Numbered from the stretch's first letter, positions 8,333 through 17,578 are shown. The stretch: DNA of 64,000 bases from Chloroflexi bacterium OLB14 (GCA_001567105.1 LMZR01000053.1:1-64000); one strand, 5' to 3'. The notes: generated from the sequence alone by a model not told the origin. Numbers and translations are program-made.

Positions 8333-8754
8333 GTTTGATTAAACCAAATACCAAAACACCATTTCATATTGACTTTGAATGGTGGCAACAACACGAACGT
8401 GATTGGCATGTTTTCTTACGCTCATTTTTGTGTGAAGAACATCAACAAACTTTTGCAGAAGTTGAAGAAGGCGAAGCGATTGATTGGATTGACCCCGAAA
8501 CCGCCGAAGTAAAGCAAGTGGATGGCGTACAACATGCCCTCATTAGCCACTGCGCATTATTGCCAGAATTTTTAAGCGAACGAACAACTCTTGTTGAGGC
8601 AGTTTTTCGCACATTTTTAGCAAATGGAAACATCCCCATGTCTACAGAAGAGTTAGGAAAGCGTTTAGGCAAACCCGCCGATACAATATTACGCACACTT
8701 GCTGGCGCACGCGTATATCGTGGTTTAAGACCCACTCAAACATCCAACGCATAG
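8329..8754 (+). CDS. small conserved protein of unknown function, coupled to 6761 gene
   Basis: A 141-aa soluble protein overlapping its upstream neighbour by 4 bp. The C-terminal ~50 residues (FLANGNIPMSTEELGKRLGKPADTILRTLAGARVYRGLRP) have the pattern of a winged-helix or helix-turn-helix: EELGKRLGK, then PADTILRTL as recognition helix. This would fit a DNA-binding partner. The N-terminal half is acidic (EVEEGEAIDWIDPE). The gene ends just before tRNA-Arg. The function is unknown. Confidence 0.75.
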   Translation: MSLIKPNTKTPFHIDFEWWQQHERDWHVFLRSFLCEEHQQTFAEVEEGEAIDWIDPETAEVKQVDGVQHALISHCALLPEFLSERTTLVEAVFRTFLANGNIPMSTEELGKRLGKPADTILRTLAGARVYRGLRPTQTSNA

Positions 8755-8756
8755 TG

Positions 8757-8762
8757 GTAAAA
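8757..8762 (+). promoter_or_regulatory. -10 box for tRNA-Arg
   Basis: TAAAAT ends 9 nt before the tRNA 5' end, overlapping the stop region of the gene at 8329. Confidence 0.35.
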
Positions 8763-8771
8763 TAACAACTT

Positions 8772-8843
8772 GCCCTCGTAGCTCAATGGATAGACACCTG
8801 CCTTCTAAGCAGTAGGTTGTCAGTTCGACTCTGGCCGAGGGCG
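8772..8843 (+). tRNA. tRNA-Arg (anticodon TCT)
   Basis: The acceptor arms GCCCTCG (8772-8778) and CGAGGGC (8836-8842) pair fully. TA and GCTC follow at the D arm. The anticodon loop CTTCTAA is closed by CTGC/GCAG and carries TCT. The T arm contains GTTCGACTC. The discriminator is G8843; the next bases read CACCA, so CCA is not encoded directly after the discriminator. The D-stem pairing is weak. Confidence 0.92.
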
Positions 8844-8892
8844 CACCATTTCATGAAATGCAAGAATAAAATATTTTACAGGAATACACCCC

Positions 8893-9290
8893 ATGCTTAC
8901 TGTAGTCCGTAAAACCACTGAAATAATCAGCGATTCACGCCGCGAAGTCATGCACGCCATTGGCTGGCAAGTACACACCGCCATTTGGAATCCACCTACA
9001 GACGTATATGAAACCGAACAGGAATTTATCATCCGTACCGAGGTTGCAGGCATGCGAGAGGAAGACTTTGAAGTTTCAATTCAAAACAGCACTGTATTAA
9101 TCACAGGCACACGTTTAGACACAAACGAAAAAAGAGCCTACCACCAAATGGAAATACAATCAGGAAAATTTATCATCACCGTAGATTTACCACACTCCAT
9201 TAATATAAAAAACTCCTATGCCAAATATCATGACGCTTCCTCATCGTCACACTTCCAAAAGAAAATTCAAAAAATAATAAGGTTAAATAA
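8893..9290 (+). pseudogene. small heat-shock protein Hsp20, frameshifted near the C-terminus
   Basis: An alpha-crystallin-type chaperone. The N-terminal 114 codons are typical (WNPPTDVYETEQEF, then EVAGMREEDFEV and LITGTRL). After HD at 9232-9234 the frame leaves the family. Adding one base at 9235 (GACGCTTCC to GACGGCTTCC) restores the expected end HDGFLIVTLPKEN and a stop at 9288-9290, five bases before lon. As given, the frame instead runs on into lon and makes an artificial 998-residue fusion. The cause is either a sequencing deletion or a recent mutation. The restored gene lies just upstream of lon on the same strand, so the two are probably co-transcribed. Confidence 0.8.
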
Positions 9291-9294
9291 ATCA

Positions 9295-11889
9295 ATGCCT
9301 GCTCAAAAATGGCAAGCTGGAATACACAGTTTTTTTCAAACAAATGATGAAACAGAGAGAGATTTTCTAAATAATCTGATGTCTTCCATTATTGCTCAAT
9401 CTGATAATAAAGCAAACGCCTCATCTGACCCCAAATCTGGTGACTCTACCTCAGCCAACAAATATCCCGAAGTTCTTCCAATTCTCCCACTGCGTGGGTT
9501 GGTAGTTTTTCCTAATAATGCTGTTCCATTAACCGTTGGTGTGCCACGCTCAATCAAATTAGTAGACGATGTCGTCAATGGTGATAAATTTGTCGGTTTA
9601 CTTGCCGCGCATAACCCAGAACTAGAAATGCCAGCCCCACATGAACTTTACAAAGTGGGTACCATTGCTACAGTGCATCGCCTATTACGCGCGCCTGATG
9701 GCACCGTACGTTTACTTGTGCAAGGTATAGAGCGCTTTCGAGTTGGTGGGTTTGTGCAAGAAGAACCCTACCTTAAAGCAAAATATCAGCTGGCACCCGA
9801 AGTTGAAGAAAAAAATATCGAAACAGACGCTCTTGCTCGCAATGCACGAGATCAATTTCAACAAATTACCCAAATGATTCCTTCCTTCCCTGAGGAATTA
9901 TCTAGCTCCATCACCACACTAGAGAATCCATTATTAACTGCATATACCATTGCTAACTTCCAACGCATGGATTTAAAAGATGCCCAAGAAATTTTAGAAC
10001 TAGATTCTGTTTATAGCAAACTAAAAAAATTAATTGGCTTATTAGTGCGAGAAGCTGAAGTTTTACAAATCGGGCAGAAGATCCAGAACGAAGCGCGTGG
10101 AGAAATTGAAAAAGTTCAACGCGAATATTTTCTGCGCGAACAAATGAAAGCCATCCAGCGCGAACTTGGCGAACGAGATGAACAACTACAAGAAATTGAA
10201 GAATTTCGCAAAAAAATAGCCGAAGCCAAAATGCCCGAAGAAGCGGAGAAACAAGCCAAACGTGAGGTGGAGCGTTTATCTCACTTGCCAACCTCAGCCG
10301 CCGAATATGGAGTCATTCGCACCTACTTAGATTCCCTTGTAGCATTACCTTGGTCAGTCTCTACAAAAGATAATTTAGATATTGCCCATGCACGGAAAAT
10401 TCTAAATCGAGACCATTATGGACTTGAAGATGTCAAAGACCGCATCTTGGAATTTTTAGCCATTCGGAAATTACGCATTGACCGCAAAGATGATAAAAAA
10501 GATAAATCTGGTGACCAAATTCGACACGAACGAGACGGCGTTATTTTATGTTTTGTTGGTCCGCCAGGTGTTGGTAAAACTTCGTTAGGGCAATCTGTTG
10601 CCCGCGCCATGGAAAGAAAATTTGTGCGTGCTTCACTTGGTGGCGTGCGCGATGAAGCCGAGATTCGCGGGCATCGCCGTACATATATTGGCGCCATGCC
10701 AGGTAGAATATTACAATCTTTGAGGCGTGTTAATTCTAAAAACCCCGTTTTTATGTTAGATGAAATAGATAAACTCACCAACGATTATCATGGCGACCCT
10801 TCATCTGCCTTACTAGAAGTGCTAGACCCAGAACAAAATAACGAATTTCGAGATAACTACATCGAAGTCGCTTTTGATTTATCTCAAGTCTTCTTCATAG
10901 CCACTGCAAACTCACTAGATTATATTCCACGCGCCTTACGAGATCGTATGGAAGTCATCTATCTTTCTGGTTATACAGAAAATGAAAAAATTGCTATTGC
11001 CCATGGCTATTTAATCCCTCGCCAAATTCGTGAAAACAGCCTGCGCGAAAAAGAAATAAAATTTACAGACGACGCCTTGAAATTACTCATCCGTCAATAT
11101 ACGCGTGAAGCAGGCGTGCGCAATTTAGAAAGAAAAATTGGCGCAATCTGCCGTAAAGCCGCCACAAAAATTGCTGAACGCAAAGCAAAAAAATTTACAG
11201 TTACCGCTAAATTAGTTGAAGAATTTTTAGACCACCCTATTTTCCTCGGTCCAAAAGAATTAAACAAACGCACCTCCATCCCAGGTGTAGTACCAGGCTT
11301 AGCATGGACATCCTTTGGCGGTGACTTACTACTCATCGAATCAACCGCCTTACCTGGCGGGCGCGGTTTTCAAATGACAGGCTCCATTGGAAACGTCATG
11401 CAAGAATCTGCCCGTGCGGCATTATCTTATGTACGCTCACGAATAAAAAAATATAAACTCTCACCAGATTTCTTTGAAAAATTTGAAATTCACATGCACG
11501 TCCCCGCAGGTGCCACACCAAAAGATGGTCCATCTGCTGGCGTCACCATTGCCACCTCTTTAGTTTCACTTGCATCAGGTAGAAAAGTAAAAGCACAACT
11601 AGGCATGACAGGCGAAATCACACTCCGAGGCCAAGTCCTTGCTATTGGTGGTGTCAAAGAAAAAATATTAGCGGCAAATCGTAGTGGCATTCACACTGTC
11701 ATCTTGCCAAAACAAAATGAACAAGATGTAGATGATGTACCCGATGAAATTAGAAAAGTGATGAAATTCATTTACGTAGACACAGTAGATGAAGTTATCG
11801 AATGTGCGCTAGAACCTGCTAAAAAAGTAAATAAAAAAAAACAAAAAGAACGAAAAGAAAAAAACTACAAAGGCAAAAAAGAATGGTAA
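9295..11889 (+). CDS. lon: ATP-dependent protease La (Lon)
   Basis: About 864 aa. Lon degrades misfolded and regulatory proteins in the cytoplasm. The N-terminal substrate domain begins at LPILPLRGLVVFP (about residue 61). Walker A GPPGVGKT is near 422-429 and Walker B with FMLDEIDKL follows. The protease dyad is Ser747 (DGPSAG) and Lys790 (GGVKEK). ATG 9295 is chosen because it follows the restored hsp20 stop and has AAGG about 12 nt upstream; a later Met (9379) would remove an unusual 28-residue head. The C-terminal ~25 residues are Lys-rich. The last 7 bp overlap the next gene. Confidence 0.93.
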   Translation: MPAQKWQAGIHSFFQTNDETERDFLNNLMSSIIAQSDNKANASSDPKSGDSTSANKYPEVLPILPLRGLVVFPNNAVPLTVGVPRSIKLVDDVVNGDKFVGLLAAHNPELEMPAPHELYKVGTIATVHRLLRAPDGTVRLLVQGIERFRVGGFVQEEPYLKAKYQLAPEVEEKNIETDALARNARDQFQQITQMIPSFPEELSSSITTLENPLLTAYTIANFQRMDLKDAQEILELDSVYSKLKKLIGLLVREAEVLQIGQKIQNEARGEIEKVQREYFLREQMKAIQRELGERDEQLQEIEEFRKKIAEAKMPEEAEKQAKREVERLSHLPTSAAEYGVIRTYLDSLVALPWSVSTKDNLDIAHARKILNRDHYGLEDVKDRILEFLAIRKLRIDRKDDKKDKSGDQIRHERDGVILCFVGPPGVGKTSLGQSVARAMERKFVRASLGGVRDEAEIRGHRRTYIGAMPGRILQSLRRVNSKNPVFMLDEIDKLTNDYHGDPSSALLEVLDPEQNNEFRDNYIEVAFDLSQVFFIATANSLDYIPRALRDRMEVIYLSGYTENEKIAIAHGYLIPRQIRENSLREKEIKFTDDALKLLIRQYTREAGVRNLERKIGAICRKAATKIAERKAKKFTVTAKLVEEFLDHPIFLGPKELNKRTSIPGVVPGLAWTSFGGDLLLIESTALPGGRGFQMTGSIGNVMQESARAALSYVRSRIKKYKLSPDFFEKFEIHMHVPAGATPKDGPSAGVTIATSLVSLASGRKVKAQLGMTGEITLRGQVLAIGGVKEKILAANRSGIHTVILPKQNEQDVDDVPDEIRKVMKFIYVDTVDEVIECALEPAKKVNKKKQKERKEKNYKGKKEW

Positions 11890-12245
11890 AACCAAGAGTA
11901 CTACTCGCAGAAGATGACATTACCATGGTTTCATTATTAAAAACCCTTTTAAAAATGGAAGGGTTTGAAGCTATCTCTATACAACCAGATGACAATGTAA
12001 TACAAGCAATGAAAACACACAAGCCAAATGTACTCATCCTTGACTTTCATTTAGGAAGTCAAAATGGGCTAGACGTTCTGGATGAAATTCGCAAAGAAAA
12101 AGAAACCAAAAACATCCCCGTCATCATGTCTTCTGGCGCAAACGTCAAAGAAGAATGCCTACAACACGGCGCGAATGACTTCCTCATGAAACCCTACATG
12201 CCAGACGACTTAATATCACTGCTAAAACAAAACATCAGCAAATAA
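11883..12245 (+). CDS. single-domain response regulator (REC)
   Basis: A 120-aa receiver domain with no output domain. The acidic pair is in LLAEDD, the phospho-acceptor Asp is in VLILDFHLG (about residue 56), the conserved Ser is in MSSGA, and the Lys is in MKPYMP (about 103). It overlaps the end of lon by 7 bp, so it is probably co-transcribed with it. A histidine kinase partner is not in the neighbourhood. Confidence 0.9.
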   Translation: MVKPRVLLAEDDITMVSLLKTLLKMEGFEAISIQPDDNVIQAMKTHKPNVLILDFHLGSQNGLDVLDEIRKEKETKNIPVIMSSGANVKEECLQHGANDFLMKPYMPDDLISLLKQNISK

Positions 12246-12250
12246 AATCT

Positions 12251-12745
12251 ATGCAGATTCGATTTGGAATTCTGACTCTCTCTGATCGTTCAGCTCGTGG
12301 TGAACGTCAAGATGAATCTGGTCCCGCACTCGCTTCATACATCCTAGCCGAAAATTGTGTGCTGACCCGCAGCCTCATCTTACCTGACGATGAATCCAGC
12401 ATCCGTGAAACATTAATCCAATGGGCAGATAGCAACGAGTTCGATATCATCCTCACTACAGGAAGTACAGGTTTCGCTCCCAGAGATGTTGCCCCCGAAG
12501 CTACACGAGCAGTAATCCAAAAAGAAGCACAAGGACTAACGGAATTTATGCGTGCTGAAAGTTTGAAGAAAACCAAGCACGCTATCTTATCTCGTGCAGT
12601 AGCAGGTATTCGCGGAGAGACCCTCATCATCAACTTGCCAGGTAGCCCCAAAGCCGCAGTAGAAAATTTAAGTTTTATTTTTTCTGTTTTACCTCATGCA
12701 GTGCAGCTGTTGAGAGATGAACCTGATGTTGAAGCAGGACATTAG
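12251..12745 (+). CDS. mog: molybdopterin adenylyltransferase, MogA/MoaB family
   Basis: A 164-aa enzyme that adenylates molybdopterin during molybdenum cofactor synthesis. ILTLSDRSARGERQDESGP at the N-terminus and TTGSTGFAPRDVAPEA (about 75-90) are the family's substrate-binding motifs; NLPGSPKAA near 135 is the third. The start lies 5 bp after the response regulator stop. No other molybdenum cofactor gene is in the window. Confidence 0.9.
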   Translation: MQIRFGILTLSDRSARGERQDESGPALASYILAENCVLTRSLILPDDESSIRETLIQWADSNEFDIILTTGSTGFAPRDVAPEATRAVIQKEAQGLTEFMRAESLKKTKHAILSRAVAGIRGETLIINLPGSPKAAVENLSFIFSVLPHAVQLLRDEPDVEAGH

Positions 12746-12828
12746 CAGATAAATCTAGCCATGATTCGTTACTCATTGGTATAATCCGCCCGCTAATACA
12801 CTAAAATAAAATCAAGGAAAGAAAAGAT

Positions 12829-13386
12829 ATGATAGATGTAAACGAACTACGCAAAGGGGTCACTTTTGAGTTGGATGGCAATCTTTACAAAGTGATAGAT
12901 TACAGTCACAACAAAACGGGGCGCGGAAATGCCACCATTCGCGTCAAAGCTCGCAACTTGTTGACAGGTGCAAACATTGAGCGAACTTTTAACTCTGGTT
13001 TATCTGTGCAAGATGTAAGTTTAGACTTCGCCAACGTATCCTATTTATATAACGATGGCGATATGTATTACTTTATGGATAAGCAAACTTTTGAGCAACC
13101 AGCCATCAAAAAAGAATCTTTAGGTGAAAGCGCACAATATCTCAGCGAAGGCATGGAAGTTAAATTAACTTTCTATAAAGGCGAAGCGATTGATATTGAA
13201 ATGCCCACCTCAGTAGATTTGAAAGTTGTTTCTGCTGAAATGGCAATTCGTGGTGATACTGCCACTGGCGTTACCAAAAAAGTTACTACTGAAACAGGTG
13301 TAGTGGTGCAATGCCCGAACTTTGTGAATGTGGGCGACACCATTCGCGTGGATACTCGCACAGGCGAATACGTTACGCGTGTGTAA
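12829..13386 (+). CDS. efp: translation elongation factor P
   Basis: A 185-aa, three-barrel factor that relieves ribosome stalling at polyproline. The length is standard. The loop that enters the peptidyl-transferase centre reads NKTGRGNA with Arg32 at the tip, where Lys-modified EF-Ps have Lys. Arg32 is the position rhamnosylated by EarP in some bacteria, but no modification enzyme is seen here. The C-terminal signature FVNVGDTIRVDTRTGEYVTR is present. A TATAAT lies about 50 bp upstream (GGTATAATCC), and AAGGAAAG precedes the ATG. Confidence 0.96.
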   Translation: MIDVNELRKGVTFELDGNLYKVIDYSHNKTGRGNATIRVKARNLLTGANIERTFNSGLSVQDVSLDFANVSYLYNDGDMYYFMDKQTFEQPAIKKESLGESAQYLSEGMEVKLTFYKGEAIDIEMPTSVDLKVVSAEMAIRGDTATGVTKKVTTETGVVVQCPNFVNVGDTIRVDTRTGEYVTRV

Positions 13387-13394
13387 TTTTGGAA

Positions 13395-13440
13395 TTATGT
13401 AGTACCGCAAGATTTATCTTGCAGATTGAAGCAACATAAA
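13395..13440. repeat. GCAAGATTTATCTTGC palindromic repeat
   Basis: AGTACCGCAAGATTTATCTTGCAG followed by GCAACATAAATGTTGC. The same family occurs at 51731-51783 in opposite order (GCGACATTTATGTCGC, GCAAGATAAATCTTGC). Confidence 0.6.
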
Positions 13441-13482
13441 TGTTGCAGCACAAGCTACACTGTATATGGTAATAAATAAAAA

Positions 13483-13812
13483 ATGAAAACTCCTGCTGGG
13501 CATGAATGTCCTCACTTTTACGGCGATTACTTTCGTGGAAAGAATGTAGAAGAATGTCGTTTGCTTAAATCACAAGGGCAAGTATGGTCTCGTGATTTAT
13601 GTAAAACTTGTCCCGTGCCAGAAATTGCGCGTGCCAACTCATGCCCACATTTGCAATTAAATGTTGTAGTAGCACGTCCGCTTGTAGCACTTTTTCAAAA
13701 GAGAGTTCAAGTGAGTGCCTTTTGTGAAAAAGTAAAACGTGGCGTAGCTGAACCACAAATTGGTTGTGGGGAATGTCACGCTTTGCCATTCAAATTTGAA
13801 GTGAAAGAATAA
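13483..13812 (+). CDS. small cysteine-rich protein of unknown function
   Basis: A 109-aa soluble protein with eight or more cysteines arranged as ECPHFY, EECR, CKTCPVP, SCPH, FCEK and CGECH. The paired Cys/His motifs suggest zinc or iron-sulfur binding. There is no signal peptide. It lies alone between efp and the HAD-DinB gene. I do not recognise a named family. Confidence 0.75.
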   Translation: MKTPAGHECPHFYGDYFRGKNVEECRLLKSQGQVWSRDLCKTCPVPEIARANSCPHLQLNVVVARPLVALFQKRVQVSAFCEKVKRGVAEPQIGCGECHALPFKFEVKE

Positions 13813-13816
13813 CAGG

Positions 13817-13905
13817 GGTGCGTCGCGCTGAATAAGTGAAGAAAAGGCTCAATCTAAGCCACTTAAATTTAGTTGCATAATTTCAAATCAGTGCGCGGCG
13901 CACTC
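13817..13905. repeat. GTGCGTCGCGC ... GCGCGGCGCAC inverted repeat
   Basis: GGTGCGTCGCGCTG at the left and GTGCGCGGCGCAC at the right are complementary arms about 60 bp apart. The same family recurs at 24152-24239 and 57507-57562, each between genes. Confidence 0.65.
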
Positions 13906-13915
13906 TTATATCATC

Positions 13916-15107
13916 ATGACATTAACTTTATTATTAGATTTAGACGATACCCTACTCAATACAAATTTACAAAGTTTCATGCCTGCTTATTTTCAAGCAT
14001 TAGCAAATGAAATGGAATCACAAGTTACGCCTGCACTTATGTTTCGGGCGTTAATTTCTGGTATGCAGAAAATGAATGAAAGTGATGATTTTTCAAAAAC
14101 ACTGAAAGAAGTTTTTGATGCTGACTTTTATCCGCAGTTAAAGATGCAACAGGGCAGTTTAGATTCTGTCATTGAAAAATTTTATGATAATGTTTTTCCA
14201 ACCTTACAAAATTTAACATCACCAAAAGATGGCGCAAAAGAATTTGTTGAATGGTCAACGGCAAAAAATTTTCGCATTGCTATTGCAACTGATCCACTTT
14301 TGCCAACCAAAGCCACACATCATCGTTTGCGTTGGGCGGGCTTTGACCCCAATCAATTTGAAATTGTTTCCACTTACGAAAATTTTCATTTTTCAAAAAC
14401 TTACCCTGCTTATTATGCTGAAGTGTTGGGCAAAATGGGCTGGCATGATTCACCAACCTTGATGGTGGGCAATGATGTGGATAGAGACATCATCCCTGCA
14501 AAAAAAGTTGGGGATTAAAACTTTTCTCGTAGATGCAGAACCCGCCTCACAGTCTGGACTTGAAGCGGATTCTGCTGGTTCGTTTTCAGGTTTAATCTCA
14601 TGGCTTGAGTCTCTAAATCTAAAAGACTTGATGCCAAATTTCAAATCTAAAGATTCTGTTTTGGCGATATTATCATCAACGCCTGCGGTGTTAAATAGTT
14701 TGTTATTAAATTTAGAATCTGATGCGTGGTCTCGTAAGGCGGAAAAAGAAGATTGGAATTTACTTGAATTAATTTGTCATTTACGAGATACAGAACGCGA
14801 AATTCATAACATGCAAATTAAATTATTTAATGGGCATGAAGAACCATTTATTCCACGACCTGATACAGGTGTGTGGGCAAGCCAACGTGATTATGCTCAT
14901 GAGCATGGATTATCTGCTTTGGCGGAATATAATGAAGCCCGAAGAGAAAACATAAATCTGTTGAAAAATATTTCTGACGATGCGTGGAATAGAAAAGCGC
15001 GCCACGCCATTTTTGGACCGACCAACTTTTTAGAAGTGATTGGTTTTATGGCAGACCACGATCGTTTGCATGTGCAACAAACTTTTGATATTTTGAAAAA
15101 ATTGTAA
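13916..15107 (+). CDS. HAD hydrolase fused to a DinB-like domain, frameshifted
   Basis: The N-terminal part (to 14518) is a HAD-superfamily phosphatase with DLDDTLL, AIATDP and the motif IV region NDVDRDIIPAKK. The run of seven A at 14500-14506 puts the frame into a stop eight bases further on. With six A the protein continues as KKLGIKTFLVDAE into a second domain (to 15107) whose WNLLELICHLRDTEREI and DHDRLHVQQTF carry the His residues of the DinB/YfiT fold. The whole would be about 397 aa. DinB domains often act as metal-dependent thiol transferases; the joint role is unknown. The indel is either a sequencing insertion or real decay. Confidence 0.75.
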
Positions 15108-15180
15108 TTATTTTGGCGTGTCGAATCGGGAAAATTTGGGTTAATCAATTAAGTTGATGTTTTAAGGAGTAAAAGCATAC

Positions 15181-16419
15181 ATGAGAAAACGCGTAGTGAT
15201 TACAGGAATGGGTTGTATTAGCCCTGTTGGAAATAATGTCAAAGATACGTGGGATGCTTTATTGGCGGGTAAATCTGGTGCAGGTTTAATTACTCAATTT
15301 GATGCAACGAATCACAAAACAAAATTTGCAGCAGAAGTAAAAAACTTTGATGCTGTGGCAATGTTTGGCGTGAAAGAAGCTCGCAAGTTAGATCGTTTTA
15401 CTCAACTTGGACTTGCGGCGGCGCATGAAGCCTTAGAACAATCAGGCTTGAAGATTGACGAATCGAATCGTGACCGTGTGGGGATTTTTATTGGCTCTGG
15501 GATTGGTGGCATTAACATTATCATTGAACAATATGAATTGATGAAACAACGCGGACCAGATCGTGTCAGTCCATTTTTAATTCCGATGATGATTCCTGAT
15601 TCTGCGGCAGGAAATCTTGCTATTCGCATTGGCGCACGCGGACCGAATATGTCTATGGCGACTGCTTGTGCTACGGGAACAAATGCTTTAGGTGAAGCAG
15701 CAGAAACGATTCGCCGTGGCGCAGCAGATGTGATGATTGCAGGTGCGTCAGAATCGGCGATTAATTCTTTGGCTTTTGCTGGTATGAATAGCATGACTGC
15801 TTTATCCACTCGCAATGATGATTATCTTCATGCTTCACGTCCGTTTGATAAAAACCGTGATGGTTTTATGATGGGTGAAGGGGCAGGCATGGTGATTTTA
15901 GAATCACTTGAACATGCACAAGCACGCGGTGCAAATATCATTTGTGAATTTACAGGGTATGGCACATCAGATGATGCCCACCATATTTCAGCCCCTGCGG
16001 ATAATGGCGCGGGTGCGGCACTTTCGATGCAATGGGCATTAGAAGATGCAAATTATAAAGTGACTGATATTCATTACATCAATGCACATGGCACATCAAC
16101 TCAATTAAATGATAAAAGTGAAACAGCCGCTATCAAAACTGTGTTTGGTGAACAGGCTTATAACATTCCGATTTCTTCTACAAAATCAATGACGGGTCAT
16201 TTATTGGGAGCATCAGGTGCGGTGGAAGCTATCATCGGGGCAATGACCATACTCAATGGAGTAATACCAGCTACCATCAATTATGAAACGCCAGATCCAG
16301 TTTGCGATTTAGATTATGTTCCAAATCAACCACGCAAAGCAACAGTAGATTCAATCATGTCTAATTCTTTTGGCTTCGGCGGACATAATGCCACGTTGAT
16401 ATTAAGTCGTTATAAATAA
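15181..16419 (+). CDS. fabF: 3-oxoacyl-[ACP] synthase II
   Basis: A 412-aa condensing enzyme that elongates acyl-ACP with malonyl-ACP in type II fatty-acid synthesis. The catalytic triad is visible: Cys163 (TACATG), His303 (NAHGTST) and His340 (GHLLGASG). Length and start are standard; TAAGGAG lies 12 nt before the ATG. It is followed after 10 bp by fabH, so the two form an operon. No acpP or fabD/G is adjacent. Confidence 0.96.
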   Translation: MRKRVVITGMGCISPVGNNVKDTWDALLAGKSGAGLITQFDATNHKTKFAAEVKNFDAVAMFGVKEARKLDRFTQLGLAAAHEALEQSGLKIDESNRDRVGIFIGSGIGGINIIIEQYELMKQRGPDRVSPFLIPMMIPDSAAGNLAIRIGARGPNMSMATACATGTNALGEAAETIRRGAADVMIAGASESAINSLAFAGMNSMTALSTRNDDYLHASRPFDKNRDGFMMGEGAGMVILESLEHAQARGANIICEFTGYGTSDDAHHISAPADNGAGAALSMQWALEDANYKVTDIHYINAHGTSTQLNDKSETAAIKTVFGEQAYNIPISSTKSMTGHLLGASGAVEAIIGAMTILNGVIPATINYETPDPVCDLDYVPNQPRKATVDSIMSNSFGFGGHNATLILSRYK

Positions 16420-16429
16420 AGGAGATTCA

Positions 16430-17533
16430 ATGCCTTATGCACACATTACAGGCTGGGGAATTTCTGTCCCAGAGCCTGTATTAACCAATGATGATATTTC
16501 TAAAATGGTGGAGACCAACGATGAATGGATTCGCGAACGCACTGGGATTCGTGAAAGACGTATTGCTAAAGAAGATCAATTTCCATCTACTTTAGGTGTT
16601 GAAGCCGCGATTAAGGCATTGCAAGTTGCGAACCTTGCCCCAACCGATATTGATTTAATTATTTGTGCCAGTTCATCGCCTGAATATATTTGGCCCCCCA
16701 CAGCTTGTTTAATTCAAGATCAAATTGGTGCTACCAAGGCAGGCGCATTTGACTTGCAAGGTGTTTGCACAGGTTTTATTTATGCTACCAATATGGCGGC
16801 GCAATCTATTCGCAGTGGCTCGATTAAAAATGCTTTGGTGATTGGCACTGAAACATTGTCACGTTTTATTAATTGGAAAGATAGAAGCACTTGTATTCTG
16901 TTTGGTGATGGGGCAGGAGCTTTTGTTTTGCAAGGCAGTGACCAACCAGGTGGAATTTTATCGGCTGTGATGCGTTCAGATGGTTCTGGTGCTGAAACTT
17001 TAATTTTGCCAGGTGGTGGCTCACGCTTCCCTGCGAATGAAACAACTGTGCATGAAAATAAACATTATGTGCAAATGGATGGTAAAGCAGTCTTTCGTTT
17101 TGCCACACGAGTGATGGGGCAAGCCGCCAAAGAAGCCTTAGATAAAGCAAACATGACTACAGATGATGTTTCGTTGATTGTTCCACATCAAGCTAATTAT
17201 CGAATTATCGAAACTGCCGCAAAATATTTGAAAATGCCATTGGAAAAATTTGTGATTAATGTAGAACGCTATGGCAATACCTCCACTGCTTCAATTCCAA
17301 TTGCAACAGTGGAAGCCGTTGAAAAAGGTATGATCAAAAGCGGAGATAAAATTGTGCTTGTCGGTTTTGGTGGCGGACTCACTTGGGGTGCATTGGTTGT
17401 GCAATGGTCTGGTCCGATTCCATCTAAAAAGCATGTTCATCCAGAACAATATCGCTTCTTTGCACGTTTACGTTCACTGGCTCGCCGTGCCTTACGTTAC
17501 CTTGAAGGTTTGTTATCTCGTAAAGAGTTATAA
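16430..17533 (+). CDS. fabH: 3-oxoacyl-[ACP] synthase III (FabH-like)
   Basis: A 367-aa condensing enzyme that starts fatty-acid chains from acyl-CoA and malonyl-ACP. Cys113 (GVCTGF), His253 (VPHQANYR) and Asn283 (RYGNTS) form the catalytic triad. The protein is about 40 residues longer than typical FabH; the extra part is a basic C-terminal tail (FARLRSLARRALRYLEGLL). It lies 10 bp after fabF with AAAGGAG before the ATG, and the operon ends at a strong terminator. Confidence 0.94.
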   Translation: MPYAHITGWGISVPEPVLTNDDISKMVETNDEWIRERTGIRERRIAKEDQFPSTLGVEAAIKALQVANLAPTDIDLIICASSSPEYIWPPTACLIQDQIGATKAGAFDLQGVCTGFIYATNMAAQSIRSGSIKNALVIGTETLSRFINWKDRSTCILFGDGAGAFVLQGSDQPGGILSAVMRSDGSGAETLILPGGGSRFPANETTVHENKHYVQMDGKAVFRFATRVMGQAAKEALDKANMTTDDVSLIVPHQANYRIIETAAKYLKMPLEKFVINVERYGNTSTASIPIATVEAVEKGMIKSGDKIVLVGFGGGLTWGALVVQWSGPIPSKKHVHPEQYRFFARLRSLARRALRYLEGLLSRKEL

Positions 17534-17540
17534 CGATTTA

Positions 17541-17578
17541 GACCCTAAAGGTTTTCAAAACCTTTAGGGTCTTTTTTT
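17541..17578 (+). terminator. rho-independent terminator after fabH
   Basis: GACCCTAAAGGTTTT pairs fully with AAAACCTTTAGGGTC, followed by T7. Confidence 0.92.

Noticed and set aside
8893..11889. A true Hsp20-Lon fusion protein
   Set aside because: One base restores both normal genes, and the linker residues ASSSSHFQKK match a frameshifted Hsp20 end.
14500..14513. Programmed frameshifting at A AAA AAG in the HAD-DinB gene
   Set aside because: The DinB frame needs a +1 shift, whereas the slippery heptamer gives -1. A homopolymer indel is simpler.
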